A stretch of DNA of 64,000 nt from contig JAYGXS010000005.1 of the NCBI GenBank assembly GCA_036362985.1, positions 28,293,446 to 28,357,445 of the forward strand, read 5' to 3'. The translations under genes and the position numbers were made by a program. The DNA comes from Ligula intestinalis. Taxonomy: Eukaryota > Platyhelminthes > Cestoda > Diphyllobothriidea > Diphyllobothriidae. The notes below the pieces were generated by a model. That model had not been told where the DNA came from. It searched no databases and saw nothing but the letters and a program-made list of their open reading frames with translations. This document shows, in pieces, positions 24,301 to 36,085 of this stretch. Each line of letters opens with the position of its first letter. Position 1 is the first letter of the stretch.

Positions 24301-27065
24301 GGAAGTTACATTAACCCAAAATGCTACTGCGCACACCAGCAAATCAGGCTGACGCGGCTAGGCAGCAGGATTTGGATTTTGACGAAGCGGCGTGGAAGTC
24401 CGTAGCATATACTGTGGATGCACTTGCACGAACGTTGTTAGTGTGCTTTGAAAAGAGCTGAAGACCACTTCGTTCCAATTCTACGCGATAGCAAAAATAT
24501 TTTTTCTCAGTTGTCCTCATCAAACTCAAATATGTTTGGTCATTACAGACTTAATATTTCATTTCTGATTCTGAGTTTGACCATTACCTGTTAGGGCGAA
24601 AATGGTGCTGTTTTACTTAACAGTTGTGCGAATTTTACCATAGTAGAACCAGATATTTTTGTGTCTGCCTTTTATTTGGAAACTGCTCACATATCAATAT
24701 TTTCCGATTAAAAACGCTGACAACTTTCTAGTTTAAGGCTTAGAATTACTCTAGCTATCCTAATTACTTATATTGAAGTTAAATGAACTTAGCGATAACA
24801 GAGTAGAACGCACTTACATACCGAATAAGTACTTGGCCATTAAATAAACACCCTAAATACGATTGTGACTGCATAAGACCAAGCATTATAAGGTTGCGTG
24901 AACACTGTCCTATGGTTTCCTGAAGTTCTTTATTCGATGGCATCTGAAAAATAATCCCACGTACATTTTGTTGATGATTGAAAATTATGTTAATGGAGTT
25001 AACTGTGATGTCTAATGCAGTGGATCCTCTAAGTGTAAAGTCTTTTAGATATGCTTGGCAAAAATGAAGATGTTTGATATAGTGCTTCAGTTTTTACTTT
25101 CAACAAAGTGGTTTGATCCAGAATAAGTTATATGAAGCTTTATGCATGAAAATTATTCCCGATGCTGATACTGTGCTGTTTGCCAACTGTTATCTTCCTA
25201 TTCGGAGTTTAAAAGGAGTTATTTTAGGGAGATACTGAGAACTTGTGTATTTATCTTTAACGATATCAGGGAGCCTTGATGCAGACCTGACATATCACGC
25301 GACTGCCTCATTATTCACACTTTTCAGATATCGTACTAAATCCAGACTTCAGGTTCAGTGATGTGTATATATAAAACAGTTTCCTCAGAGTGAATGAGTG
25401 CAATTTTTTAAGTTTAGATCTTTCTTTTAATCGTTACTTCGTGCCTTGGTGAAAGAATGACACATAACAAAGCAATCTGCTGGTCATCGATTAGATCTTT
25501 TAAGATGGGTGTACAATTGTAAGATAACAGCAAACTGCCTGCAGAATATATCATGATGAGGCAGCAGTAATTTGTCTGTAGTCTAAGTATCTATCTAGGA
25601 CATAGAGTGTTCACTCCCATTGTCCATAATAGCAACGGAACTCTTTCTCATCCCCCTTTTTTTAGTTAAAAAAGGTACACGACACATTTTTTTAATGTAG
25701 CAGATATCTTAACTTTAGTGTTTTTTGTATCGATTTATATTATTTGCTCTGAATTATACTGCCACTTAACAATATATGCATTTTAAATCACGAAAGCAAT
25801 AGGAATCTGTCCGAACTGTGCGTCAAAACGACAATAAGATGACAATTCCCTCCAGTTCACCGGGATGAAGCAAACCTATTTGCTTAAGGAAGTAATGCAA
25901 AAGTTATTTTAAGTAACTGCTCGCGTTTGCTCTAATATTAAACACGCTACTAAAGTGGAACTTGCGTGCACAGTGATTTATAAACTGGTGGAGCCCACAG
26001 GATTATATTTGCATGGAAGATCGCTACAGAGAAGCACTGGAATTGTTGCCTAACGAGTAGGCCAACTGATGGCACAATTGCGCACGGCTGGCAATCTTAA
26101 CTTTGTGACGATAGTTGCCAAGACAACGGTCTACCTGCATATGAAATGGAAACGAGAATTTGGCGTATGCTGTAGCATCCTGTTTCTTTCGTATTGTGTA
26201 ATAGATTAGCCGGAAGAGGAGAACCCTAGGTGAACGGAAAATGAAGTGATATTAAGTATGCACTTCCGGAAAAATGTAATGAGACTTTAGATGCTGGCGT
26301 GGACATCTTCGTCTTCAAACACTTTACTTTACATTTAATTATTAGAATTCTGGTTCTCTGGATAGAAGTCTCCGTGTTTTTAAAGCATCGCTTATGTTGA
26401 TAGAGGTGATGAGGTCTATAGCTTGACAATACTAAAATACACTGTCAGAAAGAAAAGGGAGCCTAAAATAGCCAACTCCGGGCCATGGGCTACCATAAAT
26501 CCGTTATATCCAACCTCCTGTGGCACACCACCAGGTGCTCGAACCTGCAATCTGTTGAGTAGAATTCTAATTCTCTAAACATTTAAACAAGGGCTCGATT
26601 TCCAGCCGGGTGAAATTCAAGAGTACCTTATAAAAGTCCTTTCTATGACTGCATTTGACGCGAAATAAAGGTTTTTAATTAGTTGAAACATGCAAAAGAC
26701 AGCATTTCTATCCCAAAGTTTTGATGTGTAACCAAAACGAAAACCAAAGACAACAGAAACAATCTACAGAAGTTTGAGCGGCTTCGGGTGTGTAATGGAA
26801 AGGATTATAAATACCAAGTTCCACCAATAGGAAGTCACAAAGTTAGAAGACTATTTTGTGCATACGAAATTTACTGCAGTGCAATCTTGCAGCTGTTTAC
26901 AAGGAAGGCTTATCGCGGTAGAGCAGCTCTGAGAGAAATAAAGGTCCTCAAAGTTGTTTATGCACTCAAATATTAGTACAATTTGTAGGCTGTCTATTCC
27001 TTTTGGCCATTTCAAAACGTCATTGCCCACATTTTGAACAATCCAAAATGAACATAGAATGTGTA
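21383..27065. other. AT-rich intergenic DNA, no gene seen
   Basis: About 5.7 kb without supported features. Frames at 22187-22420, 23580-23855 and 26226-26429 are short, low in complexity or hydrophobic without family motifs. A GC-richer patch near 24.1-24.5 kb may be an old element but has no recognisable end. Confidence 0.5.
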
Positions 27066-27880
27066 TTCTGCAAATTGAGGAGAATAAGCGAGTTCCAGGA
27101 AGTAGTTTGGAAGAAGAATATGCGATGACGGGAACAAGGGTTTTATTTTCCTGACGTTTCGGACTCCCTCGGGAATCCTTAATCATAGGTAATCGAAGAA
27201 CAATCTGAAACATGCGCAAATAGGCTGATACATGCAGAGGTTACACAGTATTTATAATTCGTTGCGGTCGTCCGCATGCGTACTATAATTATCAGTTTCC
27301 GTAGCCACCGCTTGATGTCTTAATTGGTGCAGTGATCGTTCATTAACGCCACAGTTTGTGTGTCGGCGTCGGAGGTTGGCGTCATAATTGCAGGACAATT
27401 ATGCTCACTGTTGTCCGAGTCGTTGCGCCCGGTTCTTCCCACGTGACTGATGCTGTGCTCATAAAATGTCCCAGTACACCGTATGGGAACGCCAAATCGT
27501 TATGTTTGTTGATGGACTGGGGTTCTGAGAACCATGACTCGCGCGGATCACGCGGTCTTCACCTCTTGCGAGGATTTTGGCCTCATAAAACTTGAAAATA
27601 CGGTCAAGTCCCGTCGAATGAGCTGCAGTCTGGGAGTTGCCGTCGTTCTTCCTCACCGCCGCTGCATACTCGGCCATTCGCGTCCGAAGTAATCTCCCAG
27701 TTTCTCCGATGTAATTGCTTTGTCCACAACTGCACCAGATCCGGTAAACGACTCCAAGCATTGCCTGCCGTGGCAGGTGGTCTTTCGGTCTCATGAACCG
27801 GCGCCTGATTGTTGCCTCTGGGGTGAGTAACATCAGGAAAATCAAACCCTTGTTCCAGTGATCGCATCTTCTTCTTTTGA
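27066..27880 (-). mobile_element. PLE family B unit bounded by inverted, outward-facing tails
   Basis: Read on the minus strand: an inverted tail piece (27880-27827; plus-strand text CCCTTGTTCCAGTGATCGCA), then the GIY-YIG coding part (27840-27460), a 3' untranslated region, a hammerhead-like element (stem II 27178-27161, GAAACGTC 27160-27153) and the normal tail running out at ~27066 (plus-strand text TGCGATGACGGGAACAAGGG). The same ~40 bp tail thus stands at both ends in opposite orientation, giving a terminal inverted repeat around an ~810 bp unit. The RT is absent. Inverted as well as direct terminal copies are known for Penelope elements. Confidence 0.75.
27459..27840 (-). pseudogene. 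GIY-YIG endonuclease domain of PLE family B
   Basis: The ~125-residue frame contains VVYRIWCSCGQSNYIGETGR, with the GIY-YIG tyrosines and Cys pair, then LLRTRMAEYAAAVRKND with the catalytic-helix Arg, and downstream IFKFYEAKILARGEDRVIR, the conserved C-terminal region of this family. It is the best preserved family B endonuclease in the window. It is cut off on its 5' side at the inverted tail, with no RT upstream. The C-terminal end drifts out of family resemblance after NPSPSTN. A stand-alone host gene is unlikely given the flanking element ends. Confidence 0.85.
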
Positions 27881-28309
27881 ATGTGTATGCTGAAATAGAA
27901 GAGGATATTATAATGCTCTGATATCAAGAACTTAGAATATCAGTTTTCGCAAAACGAAAACCGATGGAAGCCAGTAAGGTGAATTTTCGACGAGCGTCTA
28001 TTTATGTCGTCTTCTTTAGGAAGAGAAGCCTGCGCTTGGCCCAAGGACTCTCCGTCCACTTCTGTGCGGTTTCTTACACTAGCGTTGACTGTTCAGTGAA
28101 ACTGATACTGAAAGTATGTCCAGTTGGTGCATTGTTCGCAGTAGGAATGATGGTTTTGTCATAAAACAAATTAACTCAAATTAAGCAAATCTGCTTAGGA
28201 AATCCTTCTTGGGCAGTCAACTAGCTCCCGTATTGGTGGATTCCATATGAGCGAAAAGTTGAGCGGGTTATATTGATCCAAGTGTGATTAAACTCATGGC
28301 GTGAAGCGG

Positions 28310-28388
28310 GCGTTTGTAGCTTAGCTGTAGAGTATTAGCCTCCGGCAAAGGCTTTCTCTGATGTGCGGGTTCAAATCCCGCCAAACGT
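28310..28388 (+). tRNA. tRNA-like sequence (possible tRNA-Ala GGC, or SINE head)
   Basis: Acceptor strands GCGTTTG (28310-28316) and CAAACGT (28382-28388) pair over 7 bp with one G-T. The T arm is perfect (GCGGG, loop TTCAAAT, CCCGC), and the anticodon stem is perfect (AGCCT / AGGCT) around a 7-base loop CCGGCAA, giving anticodon GGC. A-box-like TAGCTTAGCTG and B-box GGTTCAAATCC are present. Against a working tRNA: position 33 is C instead of U, the D stem needs G-T pairs, and the variable region is ~11 bases, too long for tRNA-Ala. It may be a decayed tRNA or the promoter head of a SINE. Confidence 0.45.
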
Positions 28389-30690
28389 CTAGAGTTTTGT
28401 ACACTTGGGTCAACTCAAAACAAGAACTGTAAAAATCTTCAAGAAACACATTTCAGAAACTATATGGAGGGGGAATATGATAAAGATGGCCTAAAGACTT
28501 ACTTGGGACTGTCAATATTCTTTAAGAATTCAAATTTTTCACCAAATCTACTTGTAACAAATGAACGTTATTCTTTTCATCTAAAACGGATACTCTTGCA
28601 AAAATTTTTACCACATACCGTAGGTTACGTCAATAAACACATATTCTTCGGTTCAAGAACAAAGTATTGTACCCAATCAAAGACGAGGCAGTATACACCA
28701 CCAGAATCTTCCGGTTGATATCAAACACCTTTCAATCAAAAGAAAATGCAAGAAGAACACGTGAAAAAATGCACGTTTTCCTGTAAAAATGAGCTGTCCG
28801 AAGCGTGAGATGTCTGGCAATTAGATTAGTTCGAGTTCTAGAAATGAATGAAATTTTTCGACTCAAACATCTAAGTACGTCATATAACATAAGCCAAATA
28901 AATTTTTAAAAACATTTTCAGAACCGTTCGATGCTCGCAATTTTCAACTTTCAGTGCAAGCTTTAGACTCAAAAATAGCCAGCTGATCGATGATGGCTTA
29001 TTTATGTGCGATTATCATGGTTGTAAACAAACATGGTTCTATTGTACACACTATTTATAAATCGGGGGAAATCATCTGAATATAAGGCAAATTTGATTGT
29101 CGATCAAAGTACTAAGCATTACCTTTGAGGAACTAAATGCAAATATATACTATGTGCATATCGTGACGCAAAAAGTTCGAGGTGCCTCGAATCGCTCATT
29201 TAAATTACGTTCAATGCGTTTCTTGATTGACGTCACCTAGTACAGTTCGGATTGCAGGTTAATTTGCGGGAGATGAAAATGGACGAGCTTTCAGGATTCT
29301 ACAGAATGTTGATGATCCCATTTTTGAAAAATAATTAGACTGAACTATTTTCATCGAGGCTGCTGTACTGAAAACCAAATTTGGTACTCACATTTCACTT
29401 AAATCATAATAATTACTCTTTCAAGTAATGACAAGCTGACATTTAGATGCCGGCGTGGAACTGAATTTCAGGACACGAAAGCAGACTTCGAAAAATACTG
29501 ATGTAATTGGATTAATCCAATGCTGAGATGGGACTGCAGTTTTAACCATTCACACTTACAAGCAAGCTGGTGGTTCTGATTATAAGTTTCAGGTGGTCTA
29601 CTGAGGTTTATACGTTTTTGCTGAAATACACAAAATAATATACTACATCTTATGATTGTAAAACTGTCTAAATTAGTACACCCTAGATGTAAGTTGAGGT
29701 GTTCTTTCTTTGAGTTGTAGTCTCGTTATTGCTTTGCTTGAATGCTTAAAACTCTGTGTAAGGTCAATATCCCCCATTACTGATGAAATAATAAAGCATT
29801 CATCCTGAATATATAAGTAATAGGTGGAGAAAATCAAAATATCGCCTTCAAACAAGGACAGAAATTGATTTTATGAGTGTGTTGGATAAGCAAAATAGAC
29901 GATTGGGGTGTAACATAAAATTTCACTGAAGACATAATGCATAGGTCCTCCTGTATAACGGGATGGGTGCTAATATTAGTGTTATCAGTAAGGTGAGTCA
30001 ATCAATGGAATCTACGAAGGGCAGTGACAATGCCCCTTTTAGTAAGCCAAGTGTGGTTATTGCTTTAATGTGCTATTGGAACAGACGCTGAATATTAAAT
30101 TTGCAAATTAGGGAGTGTGTAGAGGCGAGGGAAACATAAAATCCAGCATTATGTTTCCAAGGAAGCTGGATTAGGTAATTTAGTCTGCGGTAGGTAACTT
30201 AACACCTAAAATTCACCTTAGAGATGACCTCTAAAATTTTAACTGGGCTCATTATTTTTATTGTTGACCTAATTTGAGCTTACCGCTTAAGCATTTTCTA
30301 ACCTCCATCGGAACCAAAAGTTAGATCGGTTAGATCGGTGCCACTACAGCTAATTTTGAAACATATATGTATGCCGCAATCAGCATGAATGCGACTTGAA
30401 GAATTACAAAGGAATATTTGATCTCAATAATTAAACTTAGAACATCTATTTAACGGTTCTGGTGGCGGATTTCAGCCATTCCGGAAATAGTGCTTTCCTC
30501 AGAGAAGACAGCTCCACAAGTAAAACGAAGGGCTATAGAAGGCCAAGTCAAATCAGCATTATCTCGGTCATTATTCTCGTCCCAAATTTTTCAAAGACTA
30601 GTCAACCAGAACACGATTATAACTCAGTCTCTATGACGTACGCATTGATTTAACGAGTTTTCCACAGGGACTTATCATATGAAGCTGAAA
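28389..30690. other. AT-rich intergenic DNA, no gene seen
   Basis: No supported feature in about 2.3 kb. The sequence just after the tRNA-like block shows no obvious SINE body or A-rich tail. Confidence 0.5.
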
Positions 30691-30695
30691 TGTGC

Positions 30696-30740
30696 ACGCG
30701 TCGGTCTTGCGACGCGTCGGTCTTGCGACGCGTCGGGCCT
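30696..30740. repeat. 16 bp tandem repeat, about 2.8 copies
   Basis: ACGCGTCGGTCTTGCG is repeated at 30696 and 30712, with a partial third unit from 30728 (ACGCGTCGGGCC). It is a small GC-rich island in AT-rich sequence. Confidence 0.9.
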
Positions 30741-31925
30741 CAAATGCCCTGTTATACTGACTGACTGGTAGAAGAGCATACATAAATACAGTTATTATGC
30801 TTTTATTCATGGAATGCGAATAAGTCTGGTTGGAGGGAAGATATTTTTTAGAGGATGTGAGGAGCAAGGCGTTAAAAATTGCCTGCAGTTGGCCTGCTAA
30901 TGACAGGGTCTCTTGGGCATTAAATATAACATTGATTGATTTACGTGACTTCAGGTCATGTGGCAATATGCACGCAAAAACCTGTCTTGGTAACATAAGC
31001 GAGCGGTAACCAGCAAGTTTTATCGCCAACAATTAACAAATGCATCCACGAACCGCGTTTTTACTTCAAGATGATAAAGTTTTGTAAGAAATAATATGGC
31101 TTTCGTGAAAAAATTGTGTAGACTGCCGAATGTCGAAGTAGAACTCGATTTCAAACCCTTTAAATTAGCACTGCATCGCTAACACTCTTATACTTTATGG
31201 TGATTAAACGAATTAGCGCCTACCCACACAATTTGAAGAAATATTGCTTATTTCGGTTTCCGTGGGGACCACAAAACAGACTTCTGGATGATTTATATGG
31301 TCACACTGAACAAGGCAATCGCACTACCACAGCTTTCACGAGCGGCAAGAGCTGCGACCAAAATTACGATATACTGGCTGCTCTTTTGTGTGCATAGGGT
31401 CATATGACCAAAATGTAGTTAGCATGCAGACTGCGGACAATTTTTAGCCCCTCGCTCCCCACGCACACTGAAAAAGTCCTTCCTACCAGCCACAGTAGTT
31501 CACATTCGTTGAGTAAGAGCATAATAACTGCATTCAATTACCCTCTCCTATTCCCTGACTTCAACTCGGCTGAAACTTTTTGCATACCTTGCTTTTCCTA
31601 ATTACCTACATACAGTAACTATCCGAGCAATCCTATCGTGTATTAGCTATATTGGCATTTCGTTCGAAGTCAATGGCCATGATCGCCAAACAGTGTTTTA
31701 AAACGTCGATCGAGTGCTGCAGATATTTTTTTATTTCTTCAAACCTTCGAAGGACCAGTATCAGCGATAAAATCCACGTCCTGAATTCAGGCTCACTTTT
31801 GGTCTATTTTTTGATCAGTTTTGACAATAAAACAAAGATTAAGGAGTTTATTGGAGTCCCTTGATCCGCACATGGTTTTTAAATGCAATGGTGTAATAGG
31901 TTTTGACAATATTTGAAAAGTATTA
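30741..31925. other. Intergenic, no gene seen
   Basis: No supported feature. Confidence 0.45.
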
Positions 31926-32520
31926 TTGCGTAAGCTGAGTCTGAAAGTCATCGTTTGTCAGTGTCCTGTACAAGACTGCATTCACCAAAGTCGGCTACTT
32001 CACTTATCCAACATAGAAGGATGTCTTGGAATTGTAAACACTACAACACGAATGTTTCCCAAAGTGGCAGTAGTGCGGGAAAATGGCACAAATTCTCCAG
32101 TTTCTGCTCATTTGGCGAAACCCAGCCACACCTTCAAATTTGATAAGGCCGAAATTTTTGCAAGAAGTGACGATCGTGTAAGTCGCGAGTTAGTTGGCTC
32201 ATGGTTCATGGGCCTCCAGTCCATAAGAAGGTCCAACGACCTGCCCAATCCACATAATGTGCTGAGCTTCAATTCGGCCAGAGCAAGTCACCGGTCGGGG
32301 AGGACATGGGCAAACGTGTCAGCTTACACCAGCGCCAAGGAAACAGATGGCGAACAATCGTCATGCCCAAGTCCACCACGTGTGATGAAAGTTCAGCAGA
32401 TCATGGCCCGCACGCCAGCAGTCAAGTAATTAGTGCATAAGGGTGTCGTTAGTTGTCATAAGTGCGGTGCAGCATAATGACAGCATCCTATAAATACTGC
32501 AACTGCTGTGTATCCATTAC
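31926..32520 (+). pseudogene. PLE family B endonuclease C-terminus and 3' region
   Basis: From ~32090 the frame reads SHTFKFDKAEIFARSDDRVS, then LVGSWFMGLQSIRRSNDLPN and PHNVLSFNSARA, matching the C-terminal region of the family B endonuclease (compare FKFYEAKILARGEDRVIR at 27.5 kb). The GIY-YIG box expected upstream (31926-32090) is badly decayed: CQCPVQDCIHQS keeps only the Cys spacing. After the TAA near 32428 the 3' region contains ATAAATACTGCAA, also found in the 50.1 kb copy. No hammerhead tail is recognisable at the 3' end. Confidence 0.7.
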
Positions 32521-32939
32521 CAATTTCTACTATTATTTCTGAGGAAGGATCTGCGAAGGATCTTATCCTTCTTAAATCAGGGAATCTAGATAAGTTTGGA
32601 CTTGTTTTACTAAATAAAAGAGCTCACAAGAGTCCCTGCACTCAGCTACCACTAGCCGTCTCTTCAAGAGAGTTGTGCGAGTTGGTCACCCCTTTTGAGC
32701 ACCCACATCCGCCCTACCCATAGTCACTTTTTGTCGCTTACAGGTAATCAGTAAAATGGCGCACGCAGATTAGCCGATGCCAAGACGTGGGCTCGCTTAG
32801 CAGCGAATCAACCAGGAGTGCAAGACAGACCGGCGGCCATGCAAGCCGATTTGTTCAATAGAAGACGGAAAAAATTAACAGTGGAAAGCCTCAATTGTGA
32901 GGACGGACTGCAATAGGCATGACTGCTACTCGATAATTT
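32521..32939. other. Intergenic, no gene seen
   Basis: No supported feature. Confidence 0.4.
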
Positions 32940-33505
32940 TTTAATCAGCAAAAGGAGCTTATGTAGGCACAATCATATACCCCTAGCCCCACCATTTTGT
33001 CCTGCAAAAAGGATGGTTGGGGAAAAGGGTAGGCCGAGAAGAAAACTTTTAGAAGCGTAGTGAAAAAATGTCGTTGAAGTTGCTTCCCGTGGTCATTAAA
33101 AGTAAGTGGTTCCGCATGTAAATTGAAGGTGTGCGAGGCGCTTCACCCCGCGGATTATAATAATCTAACTCCAGAACGGTAAGTTCGACCTCAGGTAAGT
33201 TGAAGTAGATGACCTCCTAACCACAATTTCAATTATTTGGTAAATACAAGAAACTCGCAATTCGATAATCAGGTTTTTCCGCAATAAGTTAAATGATAAT
33301 ACAGATTTGGAGAATTAACAGGTATAAATCAACAACAATTCTAAATACAATTAAATTAAAATGAATTAAGCATTTATTCAAGTATATTCCTCTGCGTTTC
33401 TTATTTCCCAGCCATTAAACTCTATAACCACCTTTTTGAAGGAAAACATGCAAGGTGTTGGGATTAATGAGTGAGCCTACATAAGCTACTGTTGCCTTAA
33501 AATCT
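32940..33505 (+). repeat. Dispersed repeat D, copy 2
   Basis: Direct-orientation counterpart of 20795-21382, roughly three-quarters identical by eye with small indels. Landmarks include CGCATGTAAATTGAAGG, GACCTCCTAACCAC, GGTATAAATCAAC and GGGATTAATGA. Neither copy retains a reading frame. Confidence 0.7.
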
Positions 33506-35570
33506 GCTGAACAGCTGCCGCATGACTGTAGACTGGCAAAAAATATATAATGATATCCTAAGTAATTCGTTAATATTTGGCACAGTTAATAAAGTCACAA
33601 TGTATAAATGTACAACATTACTTTATGTTTTCTTCTAATTTAGAGTGTTTTGCTACAATGGTCAGCAATGCTAGGGAGGTAATTTGTACTATAAAAGAGC
33701 AGAATTTAACTCCGAAATATGTAGTGTAAAAAATGGCTGTATTTGCTCTTGCATTTGGAACGCACAGAAAGAGCCTACTGTCGACTTAATAAACCAACTT
33801 CATCTGCTTTCAGCACACGTATATGCAGAGTTTTTGAAGTGTAAGCTGTTTGTCGCAACTCTGTTGCAGTGTTTGGGTCAATTTTTTCCCGTGGAAATGG
33901 TAGGGTACGCCTTATGAAACCTGGCTTTGTTCACAAAAATACTTCAAAGGACAGTGCTTGGGACAATATAATAAAAAAGACCAAGAGTTGAGGTATAATC
34001 TTGCTGGCAAGGCGGTCTGTTTCCTCTATACTTGGCGGGCTACCTGAACCAAGTGGTGTTATGAAATATATTCCGCACTTATTTTTCGCGCAAAAACTAT
34101 TCAAAGAAACAATTCTGTTCAGATAGAATTTACTGCACGCCTGTGTGCCTCTGAATTCCCCCTAGGGCTTCTTTGAGACACACCAAAAATTTTCAAACAT
34201 AAGCCTCTAAAATCAGAAAGATATATATTGCCCAAAATCTATATAGCTTTGCTTACAAAGCCAGCTTTGATTAATCGTCGCTGCATTGCCAAACGGGCAC
34301 CTAGTTGTATCACCATCACAACCAGGGGTATTTTTAAATAGTTCAGGAAAATTCAATTCAGATATCGGGACAATGGAAGGCAAATGTGAGGAAGATAGGT
34401 ATTACTAAGCTTTAGCTCTACCCATGAAGCTGCAGCTTTAAAAACACTTTTATCAATTTCTATAACTGTATTAGCATCTAGTCAAGCGTTTGCTAGTTTT
34501 TTTTCAGGTTATAACCATTCAAACTTTCCTTAAGATAATTTTTGAATTAATTAATGTCTATGCACCAATAAAAAACGCCTACTATCTTTATCTTTATTAT
34601 ATTCGGAAAACATATTCCTCTTCAAATTCTGTCGGTCTAGGTATCAATTATATCATTATTCATCTTCTGCTCACTGGAGTAAATTTAAAATGTGCTGACG
34701 TTTCTGGCAGAAGAATTTTGTCTAGATATGGACCATCTGTAGCGCCTTCAACGTTTTGAGATTCCTTGTTCTGTTACTTATTTTCATCGAGGTTTATCCC
34801 TTTTCTAAACTGCCTACTTATATAGTTTATCTGGAACGGATGAAAAAGCTAGGCACTGAACTTGACACCATGAGTCAAAAATATATGCAACATACCTGAA
34901 CAGATTTTTATTGAAATAATGATAATAATGCTAGTAGCCATGTATAGACAAGTGCCAGGTATGAAATCCCAATTTTAAATGGAAAACCAAGTGACCTAAG
35001 TATAGTTGAATGAAATTTACAAAAAAGCGTTGGCACTAGTCACACAGTCTGGTGGTGTAGGATTGTAGAATTGACCAATAACTACGATCGAATTATAACT
35101 ACCTTACAAATTTTAAACCTTAATTACATAGAGAAAATAGAAAAAAATCTATAGTTTTGAACAGCAGTATAATTTAGCGTTTTGAACTAAGTCTGCTGTA
35201 TCAAGTCAATGGTAATCACTGAATAGGAAGAAACGAGTGGTGTATATCAAGTAAGTTAAGCACATTAAACAGCTGAATAAGGGGCCCTAGGATGGATGGT
35301 AAAATTCCGTTCTGCATAAGTACTGACGGTTATTTTTCCCTAGAAAAATCTATTCTTTCTTCAAACTGCCAAACAGGTGGCTGCTATTTGGTAATATAAG
35401 GCGCTTAACAACATGATCACGGGATTTTCTTCTGCACAGGTCGCTACACTCGACAACAATTCACAAAATCGAGAAATTGTTGTAATTACGGTATAACGTA
35501 TTCGTAGGCGAGCAGCCATAGATGCTGGCTTATGAGTCAAAAGGGGACTGAATCCCTATAGCGCAATTTC
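33506..35570. other. AT-rich intergenic DNA, no gene seen
   Basis: No supported feature in about 2 kb. Confidence 0.5.
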
Positions 35571-36085
35571 TATTTTTCAGTATTTATTTTATCCCGTGTC
35601 TGCTTCCGTGTTTTTGAAAAACGACGCCAGAATGATTGATTTCTAGCAGAACAAACTTTTGCTACTGTCTTGAACTCGCTAGTTTCGTATTTTTTCCCGC
35701 CCCTTCCTCTTGGAGAACCGGATTACTGCCACAAGCTTAATATTATTTAAAAGGCAGTGCAAGCCGGTCGACCGCCGCTTTGGTTGCGTTATTTTTTTCC
35801 CGAGCTTACCCAACACGGCACTGGCTCGTTACTTAATTACAAAACCTTGCATCTAAAACCTAATGATTAGGAGGTAAGGCTTTGACTCCTGGGTTGTGTA
35901 ATACCAAGGTTGAGTTGTGCGTTACTGAGCCAAACGTAAAAATGCCAGTCTCTCATTTTTTTATGCAGTCATGCAAAAATGTGCCTGAATAAACGCTATT
36001 CACTTCAGATTAAACTGGCTAAAACAGTCACAGAAAACTTGTCAGCGTTTATTCGCGCAGATGCCAGATAGCAGCAGCGATCGTT
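35571..36085 (+). repeat. Dispersed repeat E, copy 1
   Basis: Aligns in direct orientation with 37385-37885: TTTTTGAAAAACGACGCCAGAA, cut here to its core AACGACGCCAGAA, against AACAACACCAGAA; later CTGGCTCGTTACTTAATTA against GGGCTCGTGGCTTAATTAGG; and CATCTAAAACCTAATGA against CATCTAAAACCAATGA. The central part resembles a tRNA gene, with an A-box-like CTTAATTA string and a B-box-like TTTGACTCC string further on, suggesting a tRNA-derived SINE. The copies are old. Confidence 0.55.
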
